64,000 bases of DNA from Mesorhizobium huakuii (GCF_014189455.1 NZ_CP050299.1:62001-126000); one strand, 5' to 3'; shown: positions 1-9,381, numbered from the stretch's first letter. Notes: generated by a model not told the origin, from the sequence alone. A program made the numbers and translations.

Positions 1-147
1 CGAACTCACCATCGGCAAACCGCCATGGAGCAGATCAGTTGCTACACAAAGGCTGCCCGCGACTGCCTCGCAGCCATCGTGGAAGTGCTTGTACTGGTCC
101 AGGGAGAAATGCCCGCGGCGGGGTCTATTGCGGCAGAGCAGGTCTAG
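1..147 (+). pseudogene. nifU: 3' remnant of nifU (central ferredoxin-like domain)
   Basis: The open frame enters from the left edge and stops at 145-147. It reads ...TAMEQISCYTKAARDCLAAI..., which lines up with the NifU [2Fe-2S] domain pattern EQVTNYTKAGGGC-x-x-C. The glycine triplet and the last cluster cysteine are gone, so the domain looks decayed. NifU is the Fe-S scaffold that partners NifS. The position just before nifS supports the call and matches the nifU-nifS-nifV-cysE1-nifW order known from Azotobacter. The N-terminal part lies outside the window. It could instead be a bacterioferritin-associated ferredoxin-like remnant, but the context favours nifU. Confidence 0.5.
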
Positions 148-524
148 ACGCCCGCCAAAACAGACGCCCGCGCCCTCAATAAGGAGGCAAGGTCGAAGCC
201 CGTCTCGGGACCGGCGATCGCTTCAGGTGGGATGCGCGGAACGTCCCCGCCCGAAACAGTTCAGCTCCTGGAGGGCCCGAAGTTGCCGGCCGCCCAGTGA
301 CGGCGCTGCAGCAAACTCGACTGATAGTAGACGCTGTCGGGCGTTAACCGGAGGCCCTCGCCGGGGAGGCGAACTTGACGATATCGACGGCGACCATGTC
401 GACGTCAGACTTTCGGACGCCTGCACCGGCCGCCAGTCTCCACCACCCACCAAGGGCCTGCGCCAGAGCTCCATGCGACCGATCTCCCGCGTCGCTTCGT
501 TCTGGTCAACTGACGGATCACAGC
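148..524. other. Gap before nifS with no recognised gene
   Basis: About 380 bp separate the nifU remnant from nifS. Frames here have no recognisable product. A GG-N10-GC spacing occurs at 273-286, but its -24 half is poor and no TGT-N10-ACA site was seen upstream, so it is not called as a promoter. Confidence 0.4.
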
Positions 525-1742
525 ATGAGACCTGTCTATCTCGACAACAACGCCACGACACGGGTCGATCCTGAGGTCGTTCAAACGATGTTGCCGTTCT
601 TTACGGATCGATTCGGCAACCCTTCGTCGACGCATGATTTCGGCGCCTCGGCCTTTGCGGCGGTGAAAAAGGCGCGCCTGCAGCTGCAAGCGCTGATCGG
701 CGCCGAGCTCGACCATGAGATCATCTTCACATCGGGCGGGACGGAAAGCGACAATGCAGCGATTCTTTCGGCGCTGGAGGTGTTGCCCAGCCGGACAGAG
801 ATCCTGATTTCGGCGGTCGAGCATCCTGCGGTGCTGACACTCTGCACGCATCTTGAGAAGACGCGGGCCGTCACGGTGCACAGGATCCCGGTGGATCGCC
901 AGGGCCGGCTCGACCTCGACGCCTACAGGGCCGCCCTGAGCCCACGCGTGGCAATCGTCTCGATCATGTGGGCAAACAACGAGACCGGCACGATCTTCCC
1001 TGTTGGCGAGCTTGCTGAGTTGGCCAAGGAAGCCGGCGCCCTCTTCCATACTGATGCTGTGCAGGCGGTCGGCAAAGTTCCGATGGACCTGAAATCGACC
1101 GCAATCGACATGCTGTCGCTGTCCGGCCACAAGCTGCATGGCCCGAAAGGGATTGGAGCGCTTTTTGTAAAACGTGCCGTGCCCTTCCGCTCGATGATCA
1201 AAGGCGGGCACCAAGAGCACGATCGGCGTGGGGGCACCGAGAATACGCCTGGCATAGCCGGGCTGGGCATGGCGGCCCAACTCGCCTTGAAATTCGTGGA
1301 CGACGCGACCACACGGGTAAAGTCGCTGCGCGACCGCCTTGAAGACGGGATACTCGAGCGCGTCCCAAACACCTTCGTCAATGGCGATCCGCTGGAGCGG
1401 TTGCCAAACACCGCAAACATTGGCTTTGCACATGTCGAAGGCGATGGAATCCCACTTCTCCTCAGCCGCGCCGGAATTGCGTGTTCCTCCGGCTCCGCAT
1501 GCACCTCCGGCTCATTGGAATCGAGCCACGTTCTGAGGGCGATGAAAACGCCGCACGGCGCAGTCCGCTTCTCCCTCGCGCGCGACAACGGCGAAGCGGA
1601 CATCGACCGAGTGCTCGAGGTCTTGCCGCCGATCGTGGAGAAGGTGCGTGGCTTACCCAGTCCTGGTCCGGCGAGGCGAGGTAATGAAGATCATCAATCG
1701 GGTCTAGGCCAGAGCGGCAGCAGAATAGACTTCCTTTCATGA
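525..1742 (+). CDS. nifS: Cysteine desulfurase NifS
   Basis: The protein has 405 residues. NifS is a PLP enzyme that takes sulfur from cysteine and passes it as a persulfide to Fe-S assembly for nitrogenase. The N-terminus MRPVYLDNNATTRVDP is typical. The PLP-lysine motif SLSGHKLHGPKG and the mobile-loop active cysteine GIACSSGSACTSG are present. I chose the ATG at 525 because homology begins there; the same frame runs upstream to 375 with non-family sequence. The C-terminal 25 or so residues go beyond the usual end. The stop overlaps the nifV start (ATGA at 1739-1742), so translation is probably coupled. Confidence 0.95.
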   Translation: MRPVYLDNNATTRVDPEVVQTMLPFFTDRFGNPSSTHDFGASAFAAVKKARLQLQALIGAELDHEIIFTSGGTESDNAAILSALEVLPSRTEILISAVEHPAVLTLCTHLEKTRAVTVHRIPVDRQGRLDLDAYRAALSPRVAIVSIMWANNETGTIFPVGELAELAKEAGALFHTDAVQAVGKVPMDLKSTAIDMLSLSGHKLHGPKGIGALFVKRAVPFRSMIKGGHQEHDRRGGTENTPGIAGLGMAAQLALKFVDDATTRVKSLRDRLEDGILERVPNTFVNGDPLERLPNTANIGFAHVEGDGIPLLLSRAGIACSSGSACTSGSLESSHVLRAMKTPHGAVRFSLARDNGEADIDRVLEVLPPIVEKVRGLPSPGPARRGNEDHQSGLGQSGSRIDFLS

Positions 1743-2890
1743 ACCGTGGTGTCTTCCTCAACGATACCACCTTGCGCGATGGCGAGCAGGCACCCGGCGT
1801 TTCCTTCACCATTGCGGAAAAGCTGGAGCTCGCCGAGTCTCTCGCGGCAGCCGGCATCCCAGAGATCGAGATCGGCACGCCGAGCATGGGCGGCGACGAG
1901 ATCGAAACAATTCGCGCCGCGGTCGCCAGGAGTCTCCCGGTGCGGCTCACGGCCTGGTGCCGGATGACGTCGCGGGATCTCGAGGCGGCGATCGAGAGCG
2001 GCGTCACCGCCGTCAATCTGTCGCTGCCTGCATCGGACATCCAATTGGCCGCCAAACTCGGCCTCGATCAGGGGGCAGCGCTCCAGATCATCGCGCAGAT
2101 GGTCGGGCGCGCAGCCGCCCACGGCTTTTTCGTTGCCGTCGGCTGCGAGGATGCCTCGCGAGCCGATCGGGATCATCTGGCCCGCGTCATTGAGACGGCC
2201 GCGCGAGCCGGCGCAAGCCGCGTCAGGCTGGCCGATACGGTCGGCGTTCTCGACCCTTTTTCGACCTTCGAGATTGTCGCTCAGCTCGCGGCGCTGTCTC
2301 CCATCGACCTCGAATTCCATGCACACAACGATCTCGGCCTTGCGGTCGCCAACACGCTGGCAGCAATCCGCGCCGGCGCCCGCCATGCCTCCGTCACCGT
2401 CCTGGGGCTCGGAGAGCGGGCGGGCAATGCCGCGCTGGAAGAGGTGGCCACCGCGATGGCCGTTCTCGACGGCGCGGATACAGGCATCGAGCTGACCGCA
2501 TTGCCGGACCTCGCGGCCCAGGTGGCTTGGGCCGCCTGCCGGCAGACCGCGGCCATGAAGCCGATCGTCGGCGCCGATGTTTTCAGCCACGAGTCCGGCA
2601 TTCACGTCGCGGGGCTGCTGAAGGACCCGCGTACCTATCAGGGGCTCGATCCGGCTCTCGTGGGCCGTTGCCGGCGAATCGTCATTGGCAAGCATTCCGG
2701 TGCGACCGCGATCGCCTATGTGCTGGGCGATAGTGGCCGCGATCTCGACCCGGATCTGGCAGCCGCGATGGTTGCCCGCGTCCGCCGCAAGGCGACCGAG
2801 ACCAAATCCACCGTCACCGCAACTCAACTGGTCGAGCTCTACGACACACTGCGCAGCGAGGCAGCCGGCCGAGACCTTGGAAAGGAGTAG
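1739..2890 (+). CDS. nifV: Homocitrate synthase NifV
   Basis: The protein has 383 residues. NifV condenses acetyl-CoA with 2-oxoglutarate to homocitrate, the organic ligand of FeMo-co. Visible motifs are NDTTLRDGEQAPGVSF near the N-terminus (metal and substrate site), the metal-binding LEFHAHNDLGLAVANT near residue 195, and ESGIHVAGLLKDP near 285. It overlaps nifS by 4 bases. A 2-isopropylmalate synthase is unlikely because the protein is short, lacks the LeuA regulatory domain and sits inside a nif operon. Most legume-nodulating rhizobia lack nifV and rely on plant homocitrate, so an intact copy is notable. Confidence 0.93.
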   Translation: MNRGVFLNDTTLRDGEQAPGVSFTIAEKLELAESLAAAGIPEIEIGTPSMGGDEIETIRAAVARSLPVRLTAWCRMTSRDLEAAIESGVTAVNLSLPASDIQLAAKLGLDQGAALQIIAQMVGRAAAHGFFVAVGCEDASRADRDHLARVIETAARAGASRVRLADTVGVLDPFSTFEIVAQLAALSPIDLEFHAHNDLGLAVANTLAAIRAGARHASVTVLGLGERAGNAALEEVATAMAVLDGADTGIELTALPDLAAQVAWAACRQTAAMKPIVGADVFSHESGIHVAGLLKDPRTYQGLDPALVGRCRRIVIGKHSGATAIAYVLGDSGRDLDPDLAAAMVARVRRKATETKSTVTATQLVELYDTLRSEAAGRDLGKE

Positions 2891-2896
2891 GTGGCG

Positions 2897-3172
2897 ATGT
2901 CATTTATCCTCGACCATTTCCTCCGGATTGGTAGCCGCGCGGGGCGGCGTAAAGCCGCTCGGCTCGCCCTGATGGTCCATAAGGTCATTGCCGATGTGAA
3001 GGCGCGCGACCGCCGGGTCGGCGCCCATGCGCTGATGGAGAACGTCCCGCCTCGCGTGACGCTGGTCGGCGTTGCGGCGTTCCTGAATGGCCGCTTCGAT
3101 CTCGACGTCACCTGCCCGATGACGGCATCCCATTCGCGACTGCAGATTAGCCGGTGCGACGAACGCACCTGA
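2897..3172 (+). pseudogene. CysE/NifP-like serine acetyltransferase remnant
   Basis: The 91-residue frame has an AAAGGAG Shine-Dalgarno 9 bases before the ATG at 2897; a GTG at 2891 is too close to it. Residues 30-65 contain ...GAHALMENVPPRVTLVGVAA..., which resembles the end of the serine acetyltransferase left-handed beta-helix (VPP-x-x-TVVG-x-PA). The catalytic domain and most hexapeptide repeats are missing. The place between nifV and nifW is that of cysE1/nifP in Azotobacter-type clusters, where the enzyme boosts cysteine supply for NifS. I infer a shrunken, probably non-catalytic relic. A small unrelated protein remains possible. Confidence 0.45.
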
Positions 3173-3203
3173 CACCACGGTTTCCGACCCAAGGGAGAGT
3201 GCA

Positions 3204-3584
3204 ATGACTTGTTCTGCTGATGGCCATACCGTCGACGTGACGGACATTCTCGCGCGACTGAAGGGCCTTTCGGCTGCGGAGGAGTTCTTCGCGGTCCTTG
3301 GCGCTTCCTATGACCCGAAGGTGCTCGACGTCTCACGGCTCCATATTATGAAGCGCGTGGGGGAATACCTTGCCGAAGAAGATTTCTCCGGTCTGCCTGA
3401 CCAGGTGATCGCCGCGCGGGTGCGCACCAAGCTGGAACGCGCCTACGAGGACTTCGCTGCTTCCTCGCCGCTCACGCACCGTGTCTTTAAGGTGCTTAAG
3501 GACCACGATCCGAACAAACCTGCCATGCCGGGCCGCACCTTCGTCCCGTTCGACGCCGCATTGAAGCGGTTCGAAAAGGAATGA
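3204..3584 (+). CDS. nifW: Nitrogenase-stabilising protein NifW
   Basis: The protein has 126 residues and is recognised over its whole length (ILARLKGLSAAEEFFAVLG, then a helical middle with AYEDFAASSPLTHRVFKVL). NifW binds MoFe protein and helps its maturation or protects it from oxygen. The start has a good GGGAGAG Shine-Dalgarno. It follows the nifP-like remnant by 31 bases and precedes the fixA promoter, so it is the last gene of the nifS operon. Confidence 0.93.
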   Translation: MTCSADGHTVDVTDILARLKGLSAAEEFFAVLGASYDPKVLDVSRLHIMKRVGEYLAEEDFSGLPDQVIAARVRTKLERAYEDFAASSPLTHRVFKVLKDHDPNKPAMPGRTFVPFDAALKRFEKE

Positions 3585-3609
3585 GCGCGACACGATTGCG
3601 ACGCGACAT

Positions 3610-3625
3610 TGTCGAGAAGCCGACA
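3610..3625 (+). promoter_or_regulatory. NifA upstream activator site for fixABCX
   Basis: TGT at 3610-3612 and ACA at 3623-3625 are separated by exactly 10 bases, the NifA-binding consensus TGT-N10-ACA. It lies 72 bp before the -24/-12 promoter of fixA, within the usual range for enhancer binding and IHF-assisted looping. Confidence 0.75.
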
Positions 3626-3696
3626 AATCCGGTCATCACGACGCCGCCCTCAGCGCAACCAACCGAACTTCCAGGAATATAGGCACGCAAAACAAT

Positions 3697-3712
3697 TGGC
3701 ACGAATGATGCG
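3697..3712 (+). promoter_or_regulatory. Sigma-54 (-24/-12) promoter of fixABCX
   Basis: TTGGCAC at 3696-3702 is followed by GC at 3710-3711. The invariant GG (3698-3699) and GC are 10 bases apart. The -24 half is perfect and the -12 half is ATGC instead of TTGC. It lies 57 bp before the fixA ATG with the NifA site upstream. Confidence 0.8.
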
Positions 3713-3768
3713 GGGGAGAAGATGAACTGCCAAGTCCGTATCCCGATAGGAGCCTAGAGAAACCGCCA

Positions 3769-4620
3769 ATGCACATCGTAATCTGCATCAAGCAGGTGCC
3801 GGACTCGGCACAAATACGGGTCCATCCGGTGACGAACACGATCATGCGCCAGGGTGTTCCGACCATCATCAACCCTTATGACTTGTTTGCCCTGGAAGAA
3901 GCACTCAGACTGCGCGACGCTTATGGTGGCGAGGTCACCGTGCTCAGCATGGGTCCGCCCATGGCAGAGGACTCGCTACGCAAGGCGCTCGGTTACGGAG
4001 CCGATCGGGCGGTGCTCTTGACCGACCGTTATTTTGCCGGCTCGGACACGCTGGCGACCTCCTTCGCTCTTTCCCAAGCAATAGCGAAGGTTGGCGAAAC
4101 GTTTGGCCCGCCCGACATCGTGTTCACCGGCAAGCAGACGATCGATGGCGACACCGCCCAGGTCGGGCCTGGCATAGCCAAGCGCCTCGACCTCCAACAA
4201 CTCACCTACGTCGCGAAAATCGGCTCCATTGATCTTGCTGCCCGCGAGATCGAGGTCGAGCGCCGCTGCGAAGGCGGCACGCAGATGCTGAAGAGCAGGC
4301 TGCCTTGCCTCATCACCGTGCTGGAAGGCACAAACGAGATCCGGCGGGGCTCGTTCGAGGACGCGCTGTGCGCCGCGCGCAGTCAGATCGTCAAGTGGAC
4401 TGCGGTCGCCGCTGGCATTGAGGACCTTACCAGATGTGGGCTGCGCGGCTCGCCGACGGTCGTCAAGCGCGTTTTTGCCCCGACTGCGCGGGCGGAAAAA
4501 GCGGAGCAAATCGAGACCGCGGAGAAGACCTTGCGCGATGCCGCTGACGAACTCATCGCCGCAATCTTCACCCGTCAGCCGCCGCTGGAACATGAACTCG
4601 CCTTCAACAACGGCGCGTGA
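3769..4620 (+). CDS. fixA: Electron-transfer flavoprotein beta subunit FixA
   Basis: The protein has 283 residues of the ETF beta family, with MHIVICIKQVPDSAQIRV at the N-terminus and the ETF signature near residues 120-180. FixA pairs with FixB, and FixABCX bifurcates electrons from NADH to quinone and to ferredoxin or flavodoxin, feeding nitrogenase. It is the first gene of fixABCX, 16 bases before fixB, with an AGGAG Shine-Dalgarno slightly far upstream. Expression should depend on NifA and sigma-54. Confidence 0.95.
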   Translation: MHIVICIKQVPDSAQIRVHPVTNTIMRQGVPTIINPYDLFALEEALRLRDAYGGEVTVLSMGPPMAEDSLRKALGYGADRAVLLTDRYFAGSDTLATSFALSQAIAKVGETFGPPDIVFTGKQTIDGDTAQVGPGIAKRLDLQQLTYVAKIGSIDLAAREIEVERRCEGGTQMLKSRLPCLITVLEGTNEIRRGSFEDALCAARSQIVKWTAVAAGIEDLTRCGLRGSPTVVKRVFAPTARAEKAEQIETAEKTLRDAADELIAAIFTRQPPLEHELAFNNGA

Positions 4621-4636
4621 CGGCCAGGAGTAGACA

Positions 4637-5746
4637 ATGTCGACAGCGAATCGAGAACCCGCTCGCCCTGCCGCCGGCCGTGCCGGCATAAAGAAAGAAC
4701 TGCCTGACCGTTTCAAGGACTACCGGCACGTCTGGGTCTTCATCGAACTCGAACGTGGCCAAGTCCATCCCGTGTCTTTCGAACTGCTCGGCGAAGGCCG
4801 CAAGCTGGCCGACAAGCTTGGCGTCCAGCTTGCGGGCGTCGTGCTCGGACCGCCAGGAGAAGCCACCTGGTATGCCGTTGCCGAGGCGTTCGCTTATGGC
4901 GCCGACCTTGTCTACATCGCCGAGGCACCGCTGCTCGCCGATTATCGAAATGAGCCGTTTACCAAGGTGATGACGGATCTGGTCGATACCCACAAACCCG
5001 AGATCCTTCTTCTCGGAGCGACCACGCTCGGCAGGGATCTTGCCGGGTCCGTGGCGACGACCTTGCAGACCGGGCTCACGGCCGACTGCACCGAACTTGA
5101 CGTGGATACCGACGGTTCGCTCGCGGCTACCCGTCCGACTTTCGGCGGTTCCTTGTTATGCACGATCTACACGCTCAACTACCGGCCGCAGATGGCGACA
5201 GTGCGAGCGAGGGTCATGCCCATGCCGCAGCGCACGGATAAGCCCGTCGGGCGTATCATCCAGCACAAGGTATCTCTGGCCGAGGACGAGATCGTGACCA
5301 AAGTCCTCGGCTTCCTGCCTGATAGCCAGTCGGCAAAGGCAAATCTCGCCTATGCCGACGTCGTGGTTGCGGGAGGCCTTGGCCTCGGCGCGGCGGAGAA
5401 CCTGCAGCTTGTGAAGAATCTCGCTCGAGCAATTGGCGCCGAACATGGCTGTTCGCGCCCGCTGGTCCAGAAAGGCTGGATGCCGGCTGATCGACAGATC
5501 GGCCAAACTGGCAAGACCATCCGGCCGAAGCTTTACATTGCGGCGGGGATTTCCGGCGCCATTCAGCACCGGGTTGGAGTTGAGGGCGCCGATCTCATCG
5601 TGGCCATCAACACCGACCCGACCGCGCCGATTTTCGATTTTGCCCACCTCGGGATCGTGACCGATGCCATCCGCTTCCTGCCCGCACTTACGGAAGCCTT
5701 TACCCGGCGGCTGTCTCCGCACAGTCGCGACAAGCTTGCAAGCTAA
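4637..5746 (+). CDS. fixB: Electron-transfer flavoprotein alpha subunit FixB
   Basis: The protein has 369 residues. The N-terminal ETF domain ([20 protein letters not shown]) is followed by the C-terminal FAD-binding domain with [19 protein letters not shown] and the [20 protein letters not shown] segment that holds FAD. An AGGAG site precedes the ATG by 8 bases. It forms the FixAB heterodimer and is translated between fixA and fixC with short gaps. Confidence 0.95.
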   Translation: MSTANREPARPAAGRAGIKKELPDRFKDYRHVWVFIELERGQVHPVSFELLGEGRKLADKLGVQLAGVVLGPPGEATWYAVAEAFAYGADLVYIAEAPLLADYRNEPFTKVMTDLVDTHKPEILLLGATTLGRDLAGSVATTLQTGLTADCTELDVDTDGSLAATRPTFGGSLLCTIYTLNYRPQMATVRARVMPMPQRTDKPVGRIIQHKVSLAEDEIVTKVLGFLPDSQSAKANLAYADVVVAGGLGLGAAENLQLVKNLARAIGAEHGCSRPLVQKGWMPADRQIGQTGKTIRPKLYIAAGISGAIQHRVGVEGADLIVAINTDPTAPIFDFAHLGIVTDAIRFLPALTEAFTRRLSPHSRDKLAS

Positions 5747-5756
5747 GGAAGAGGAT

Positions 5757-7064
5757 ATGATCGAGGAGAAATTCGACGCCATCGTCGTCGGGGCCGGCAT
5801 GTCCGGGAACGCAGCTGCTTACATCATGGCAAGCAACGGCCTGAACGTGCTGCAATTGGAGCGCGGTGAATATCCGGGCTCCAAGAACGTTCAGGGCGCC
5901 ATCATGTACGCGAACATGCTGGAGAAGATCATCCCCGATTTCCGGGATGATGCGCCTCTTGAGCGGCATCTGGTTGAACAGCGGCTTTGGGTGATGGACG
6001 AGACCTCCCACACCGGGATTCACTATCGGTCGGATGACTTCAACGAGGTAAAGCCCAACCGCTACACGATCATACGCGCCCAGTTCGACAAATGGTTTTC
6101 GCGCAAGGTGCGCGAGGCCGGGGCGACGGTTCTGTGCGAGACGACCGTAACGGAACTCGTCCGTGATGCCCAGGACAAGGTGGTCGGCGTCCGCACGGAC
6201 CGGGCCGGCGGGCCGATCTTCGCGGACGTGGTCGTTCTCGCAGAAGGTGTCTCGGGACTGCTTGGCACGCGCGCCGGCCTGCGCAAGATGCCGAAACCAG
6301 AAACCGTGGCGCTCGCCGTAAAGGAAATGCATTTCCTGCCCGAAGAGGTCATTGAGCAGCGGTTCGGCGTCAAGGGCGATGAAGGCTGTGTCATCGAGGC
6401 GGTGGGGACGATCTCCCGCAGCATGGCTGGGCTCGGCTTCCTCTACACCAACAAGGAGTCAATCTCATTGGGCATAGGCTGCCTCGTCTCCGATTTCGCC
6501 GCGACGATGGAGAGCCCTTACGTCCTTCTCGATGCGTTCAAAAACCACCCATCGATCCGGCCGCTGATCGCCGGCTCTGAGGTGAAGGAATATGCCGCGC
6601 ATCTCATTCCCGAAGGCGGCCACAAGGCGATTCCGCAGCTCTTTGGCGACGGCTGGGTCGTGGTCGGTGATGCCGCCCAATTAAACAACGCGATTCACCG
6701 CGAAGGTTCGAACCTCGCCATGACCTCCGGCCGGATCGCGGCTGAGGCAATCGTCGGGGTCAAGCGCCGCAACAATCCGATGACCAGACGAAACCTCACC
6801 ATCTACAAGACCATGCTGGACAACTCCTTCGTGGTCAAAGACCTTCGGAAATACAAAGACATGCCGGCCTTGATCCACACGAATTCCAGCAACTTCTTCA
6901 CGACCTATCCGCGCTTGATATCCCTGGCCGCGCAGAACTTGATGCGTGTCGACGGCACACCGAAGATTGAAAAGGAAAAGGCCACCACGCGCGCCTTTAT
7001 CAACGTGCGTTCTCGCTGGGGGCTGGTCAGCGACGCGGTCCGCCTGGCATTGGCCTGGCGCTGA
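5757..7064 (+). CDS. fixC: FixC flavoprotein (ETF-quinone oxidoreductase-like)
   Basis: The protein has 435 residues. The N-terminal Rossmann motif [19 protein letters not shown] binds FAD, and a second FAD contact is seen in [19 protein letters not shown]. FixC passes electrons from FixAB to quinone at the membrane and works with FixX. The frame is open upstream to 5664 inside fixB; I chose the ATG at 5757 because the Rossmann fold starts there and GGAAGAGG lies just before it. It begins 10 bases after fixB. Confidence 0.95.
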   Translation: MIEEKFDAIVVGAGMSGNAAAYIMASNGLNVLQLERGEYPGSKNVQGAIMYANMLEKIIPDFRDDAPLERHLVEQRLWVMDETSHTGIHYRSDDFNEVKPNRYTIIRAQFDKWFSRKVREAGATVLCETTVTELVRDAQDKVVGVRTDRAGGPIFADVVVLAEGVSGLLGTRAGLRKMPKPETVALAVKEMHFLPEEVIEQRFGVKGDEGCVIEAVGTISRSMAGLGFLYTNKESISLGIGCLVSDFAATMESPYVLLDAFKNHPSIRPLIAGSEVKEYAAHLIPEGGHKAIPQLFGDGWVVVGDAAQLNNAIHREGSNLAMTSGRIAAEAIVGVKRRNNPMTRRNLTIYKTMLDNSFVVKDLRKYKDMPALIHTNSSNFFTTYPRLISLAAQNLMRVDGTPKIEKEKATTRAFINVRSRWGLVSDAVRLALAWR

Positions 7065-7075
7065 AGGAAGACAGG

Positions 7076-7375
7076 ATGACGATCGCAGTGACGAATTTAC
7101 GCGTCGAGGACAAGCTTTACCAGAACCGCTATCTGGTCGATCCTGGCCGGCCGCATATCAAAGTGCGACCGCACGAGAGCCCGAGCGCGAACTTGCGCGC
7201 GCTTACCCACATCTGCCCGGCGAAATGCTATGAGTTGAACGACAAGGGTCAAGTGGAGATCACCGCCGACGGCTGCATGGAGTGCGGCACTTGCCGGATA
7301 TTGTGCGAGAGCAATGGCGAGATCGAGTGGAACTACCCGCGCGGCGGCTTCGGTGTCCTCTTCAAATTCGGGTGA
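7076..7375 (+). CDS. fixX: Ferredoxin-like protein FixX
   Basis: The protein has 99 residues. The cluster cysteines are in [10 protein letters not shown] and [15 protein letters not shown], the pattern of FixX and of the C-terminal domain of ETF-quinone oxidoreductase. It accepts or donates electrons for the FixABCX complex. GAAGGAAGACAGG precedes the ATG, 11 bases after fixC. Confidence 0.95.
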   Translation: MTIAVTNLRVEDKLYQNRYLVDPGRPHIKVRPHESPSANLRALTHICPAKCYELNDKGQVEITADGCMECGTCRILCESNGEIEWNYPRGGFGVLFKFG

Positions 7376-7542
7376 TCGGCGATCGCACCGTTTCGGCTGC
7401 ACCTGAAATGCAAGCAAACGCCAAACCATTTTTTAGACCGATCTCGCAGTTTGAGAGGAGCTCATGAATTCTGTGCTTTCGAATTTCAGAATCCAAAATG
7501 GCGCATGGAAGGAGCACTCTGGAAGACCCCTGAGGTGTTTCC

Positions 7543-9282
7543 ATGGCTCTCATGCCGAGCGATAGGCTCGAAGAAGAAGGACCTTCGAACACCCTGCCTG
7601 AACCACGGATCAACTCCATCCACGAACCGGACATCTCCCCCAGGGGATTCTACGAAATATCGCAGGTCCTGACTGCCCCCACCCGGCTTGAGATTACGAT
7701 CGCCAATGTCGTGAATACCCTTTCTTCATTTGTGCAATTGCGCCATGGAGCCATCGTCGTCCTGGACGCCGAAGCAGCGCCGGGGATTACCGCAATCGTC
7801 GGCAGTTCCCACCCATCTCAATCAGAAATTGGCCGCGTCATACCGCAAGCCGCGATAGACCGGATCGTCGCTACGGAGGCGCCGCTCATAATACAGGACG
7901 TTGGCAAGTCCGAACTATTTCAGGCTGAGGTTCAGCCGTCTTCGAGTGGCGGCACGATCCCAATTACCTTCATCGGAATCCCGCTAGTAGCTGAGCACGA
8001 GATCCTTGGAACATTGTCGATCGACCGCGTCGGTGAGGGCGAGAGCATCTCTTCCGGCGACGAGGACGTACGGTTCCTGACCATGGTGGCCAACCTTGTC
8101 GGCCGCACCATTCGTCTCCATCGTATGCTGAGTATGGATGGTCAGCGATACATTGGGGAGCAAGGGCGACCGGAGAAGTCGTTCGACGAGAACAGGGCCG
8201 ACGCAGCCCGGCATCGGCATATCAAAATCGACGGGATCATCGGGGAAAGTCTCGCACTCAAGCGGGTACTCGAAACCGTCTCGGTCGTGGCGAGAACCAA
8301 TTCCACAGTGCTTCTGCGGGGCGAAAGCGGCACTGGCAAGGAATTCTTTGCCCAAGCCATCCACAAGCTTTCAGCCCGGGGGAAGAAGGCTTTCGTCAAA
8401 TTAAACTGCGCAGCACTGTCTGAAAGCGTTCTGGAATCAGAGTTGTTTGGGCACGAAAAGGGCTCCTTCACCGGGGCTATCTCGCAGCGCGCCGGCCGCT
8501 TCGAACTGGCAAATGGCGGAACGCTGCTACTTGATGAAATCGGCGAGATTTCGCCTGCCTTTCAAGCCAAGCTGTTGCGCGTCCTGCAGGAAGGCGAACT
8601 AGAGCGAGTCGGCGGCACGAGAACGCTTCAGGTCGATGTCCGGCTCATATGCGCCACCAACAAGGATCTTGAGACGGCTGTCTTAAATGGGGAGTTCAGG
8701 GCCGACCTTTATTACCGCATCAATGTCGTGCCAATCATTCTACCCCCGCTCAGAAAGCGCGCCGGCGATATTCCACGCCTTGCGAACGCGTTCCTCGAGC
8801 GGTTCAACAAGGAAAACCATCGCGAGCTCGCCTTCGCGCCGCTGGCGCTTGACCTGATCTCGCAATGCTATTTCCCTGGCAATGTCCGCGAGTTGGAAAA
8901 CTGCGTTCAAAGGACAGCTACACTTGCGCGTTCGACGACGATCACTCCATCGGATTTCGCTTGCCAGAACAACCAATGCCTTTCTTCGCTTCTCTGGAAA
9001 GGTGCCGGCCCTTCGCATGGCGGCAATGCCACGGACGAGCTCTCGAAGATGCCGATCCGGCGCATCGAGGCCCCGGAAGGGTTCTCGCCCGTGAAGGCCT
9101 GCGATCCCAATGATCCCGCTTGCCCAGCAAAGGGCCGGCACCTGACGGAACGCGAGCGGCTGACCGACGCGATGCAGAAGGCCGGTTGGGTTCAGGCCAA
9201 GGCGGCTCGTGTCCTGGGCCTCACGCCGCGGCAGGTCGGCTACGCTCTGCGCCGGTATGGTATCGAGGTGAAGAAATTCTAG
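7543..9282 (+). CDS. nifA: NifA, sigma-54-dependent activator (first copy)
   Basis: The protein has 579 residues. A GAF domain (about 40-200) is followed by an AAA+ domain from residue 229, with Walker A GESGTGKE near 260, the sigma-54 contact loop as GSFTGA near 307, Walker B LLLDEIGE near 329, and a C-terminal Fis-type helix-turn-helix (about 545-575). CQNNQC near 474 is the Cys-x4-Cys of oxygen-sensitive rhizobial NifA. It activates nif/fix promoters at low oxygen. It follows fixX by 167 bp without an obvious promoter, so read-through from fixABCX is likely. The position between fixX and nifB corresponds to nifA1 of M. loti. Confidence 0.94.
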   Translation: MALMPSDRLEEEGPSNTLPEPRINSIHEPDISPRGFYEISQVLTAPTRLEITIANVVNTLSSFVQLRHGAIVVLDAEAAPGITAIVGSSHPSQSEIGRVIPQAAIDRIVATEAPLIIQDVGKSELFQAEVQPSSSGGTIPITFIGIPLVAEHEILGTLSIDRVGEGESISSGDEDVRFLTMVANLVGRTIRLHRMLSMDGQRYIGEQGRPEKSFDENRADAARHRHIKIDGIIGESLALKRVLETVSVVARTNSTVLLRGESGTGKEFFAQAIHKLSARGKKAFVKLNCAALSESVLESELFGHEKGSFTGAISQRAGRFELANGGTLLLDEIGEISPAFQAKLLRVLQEGELERVGGTRTLQVDVRLICATNKDLETAVLNGEFRADLYYRINVVPIILPPLRKRAGDIPRLANAFLERFNKENHRELAFAPLALDLISQCYFPGNVRELENCVQRTATLARSTTITPSDFACQNNQCLSSLLWKGAGPSHGGNATDELSKMPIRRIEAPEGFSPVKACDPNDPACPAKGRHLTERERLTDAMQKAGWVQAKAARVLGLTPRQVGYALRRYGIEVKKF

Positions 9283-9381
9283 CCAGGCGTGCTGGCGACT
9301 TCAAACGTCAGTTCGGAGTGTCTTCCTCACGCTGTGCGTGCCCAGGACGCGGTGCCTCCTCGACCCGATTGGCTTGTGCAC

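Noticed and set aside
273..286. GG-N10-GC spacing upstream of nifS
   Set aside because: The -24 half (AGGGCC) is far from TGGCAC and no NifA site is nearby; expected by chance in GC-rich DNA.
405..1433. 342-residue minus-strand frame opposite nifS
   Set aside because: Shadow of the GC-rich nifS codons; no family features and the plus strand is clearly coding.
9283..9381. GCCAG-GCGTG-CTGGC hairpin just after nifA1
   Set aside because: Perfect 5-bp stem but no T-run follows, so a terminator is not supported.
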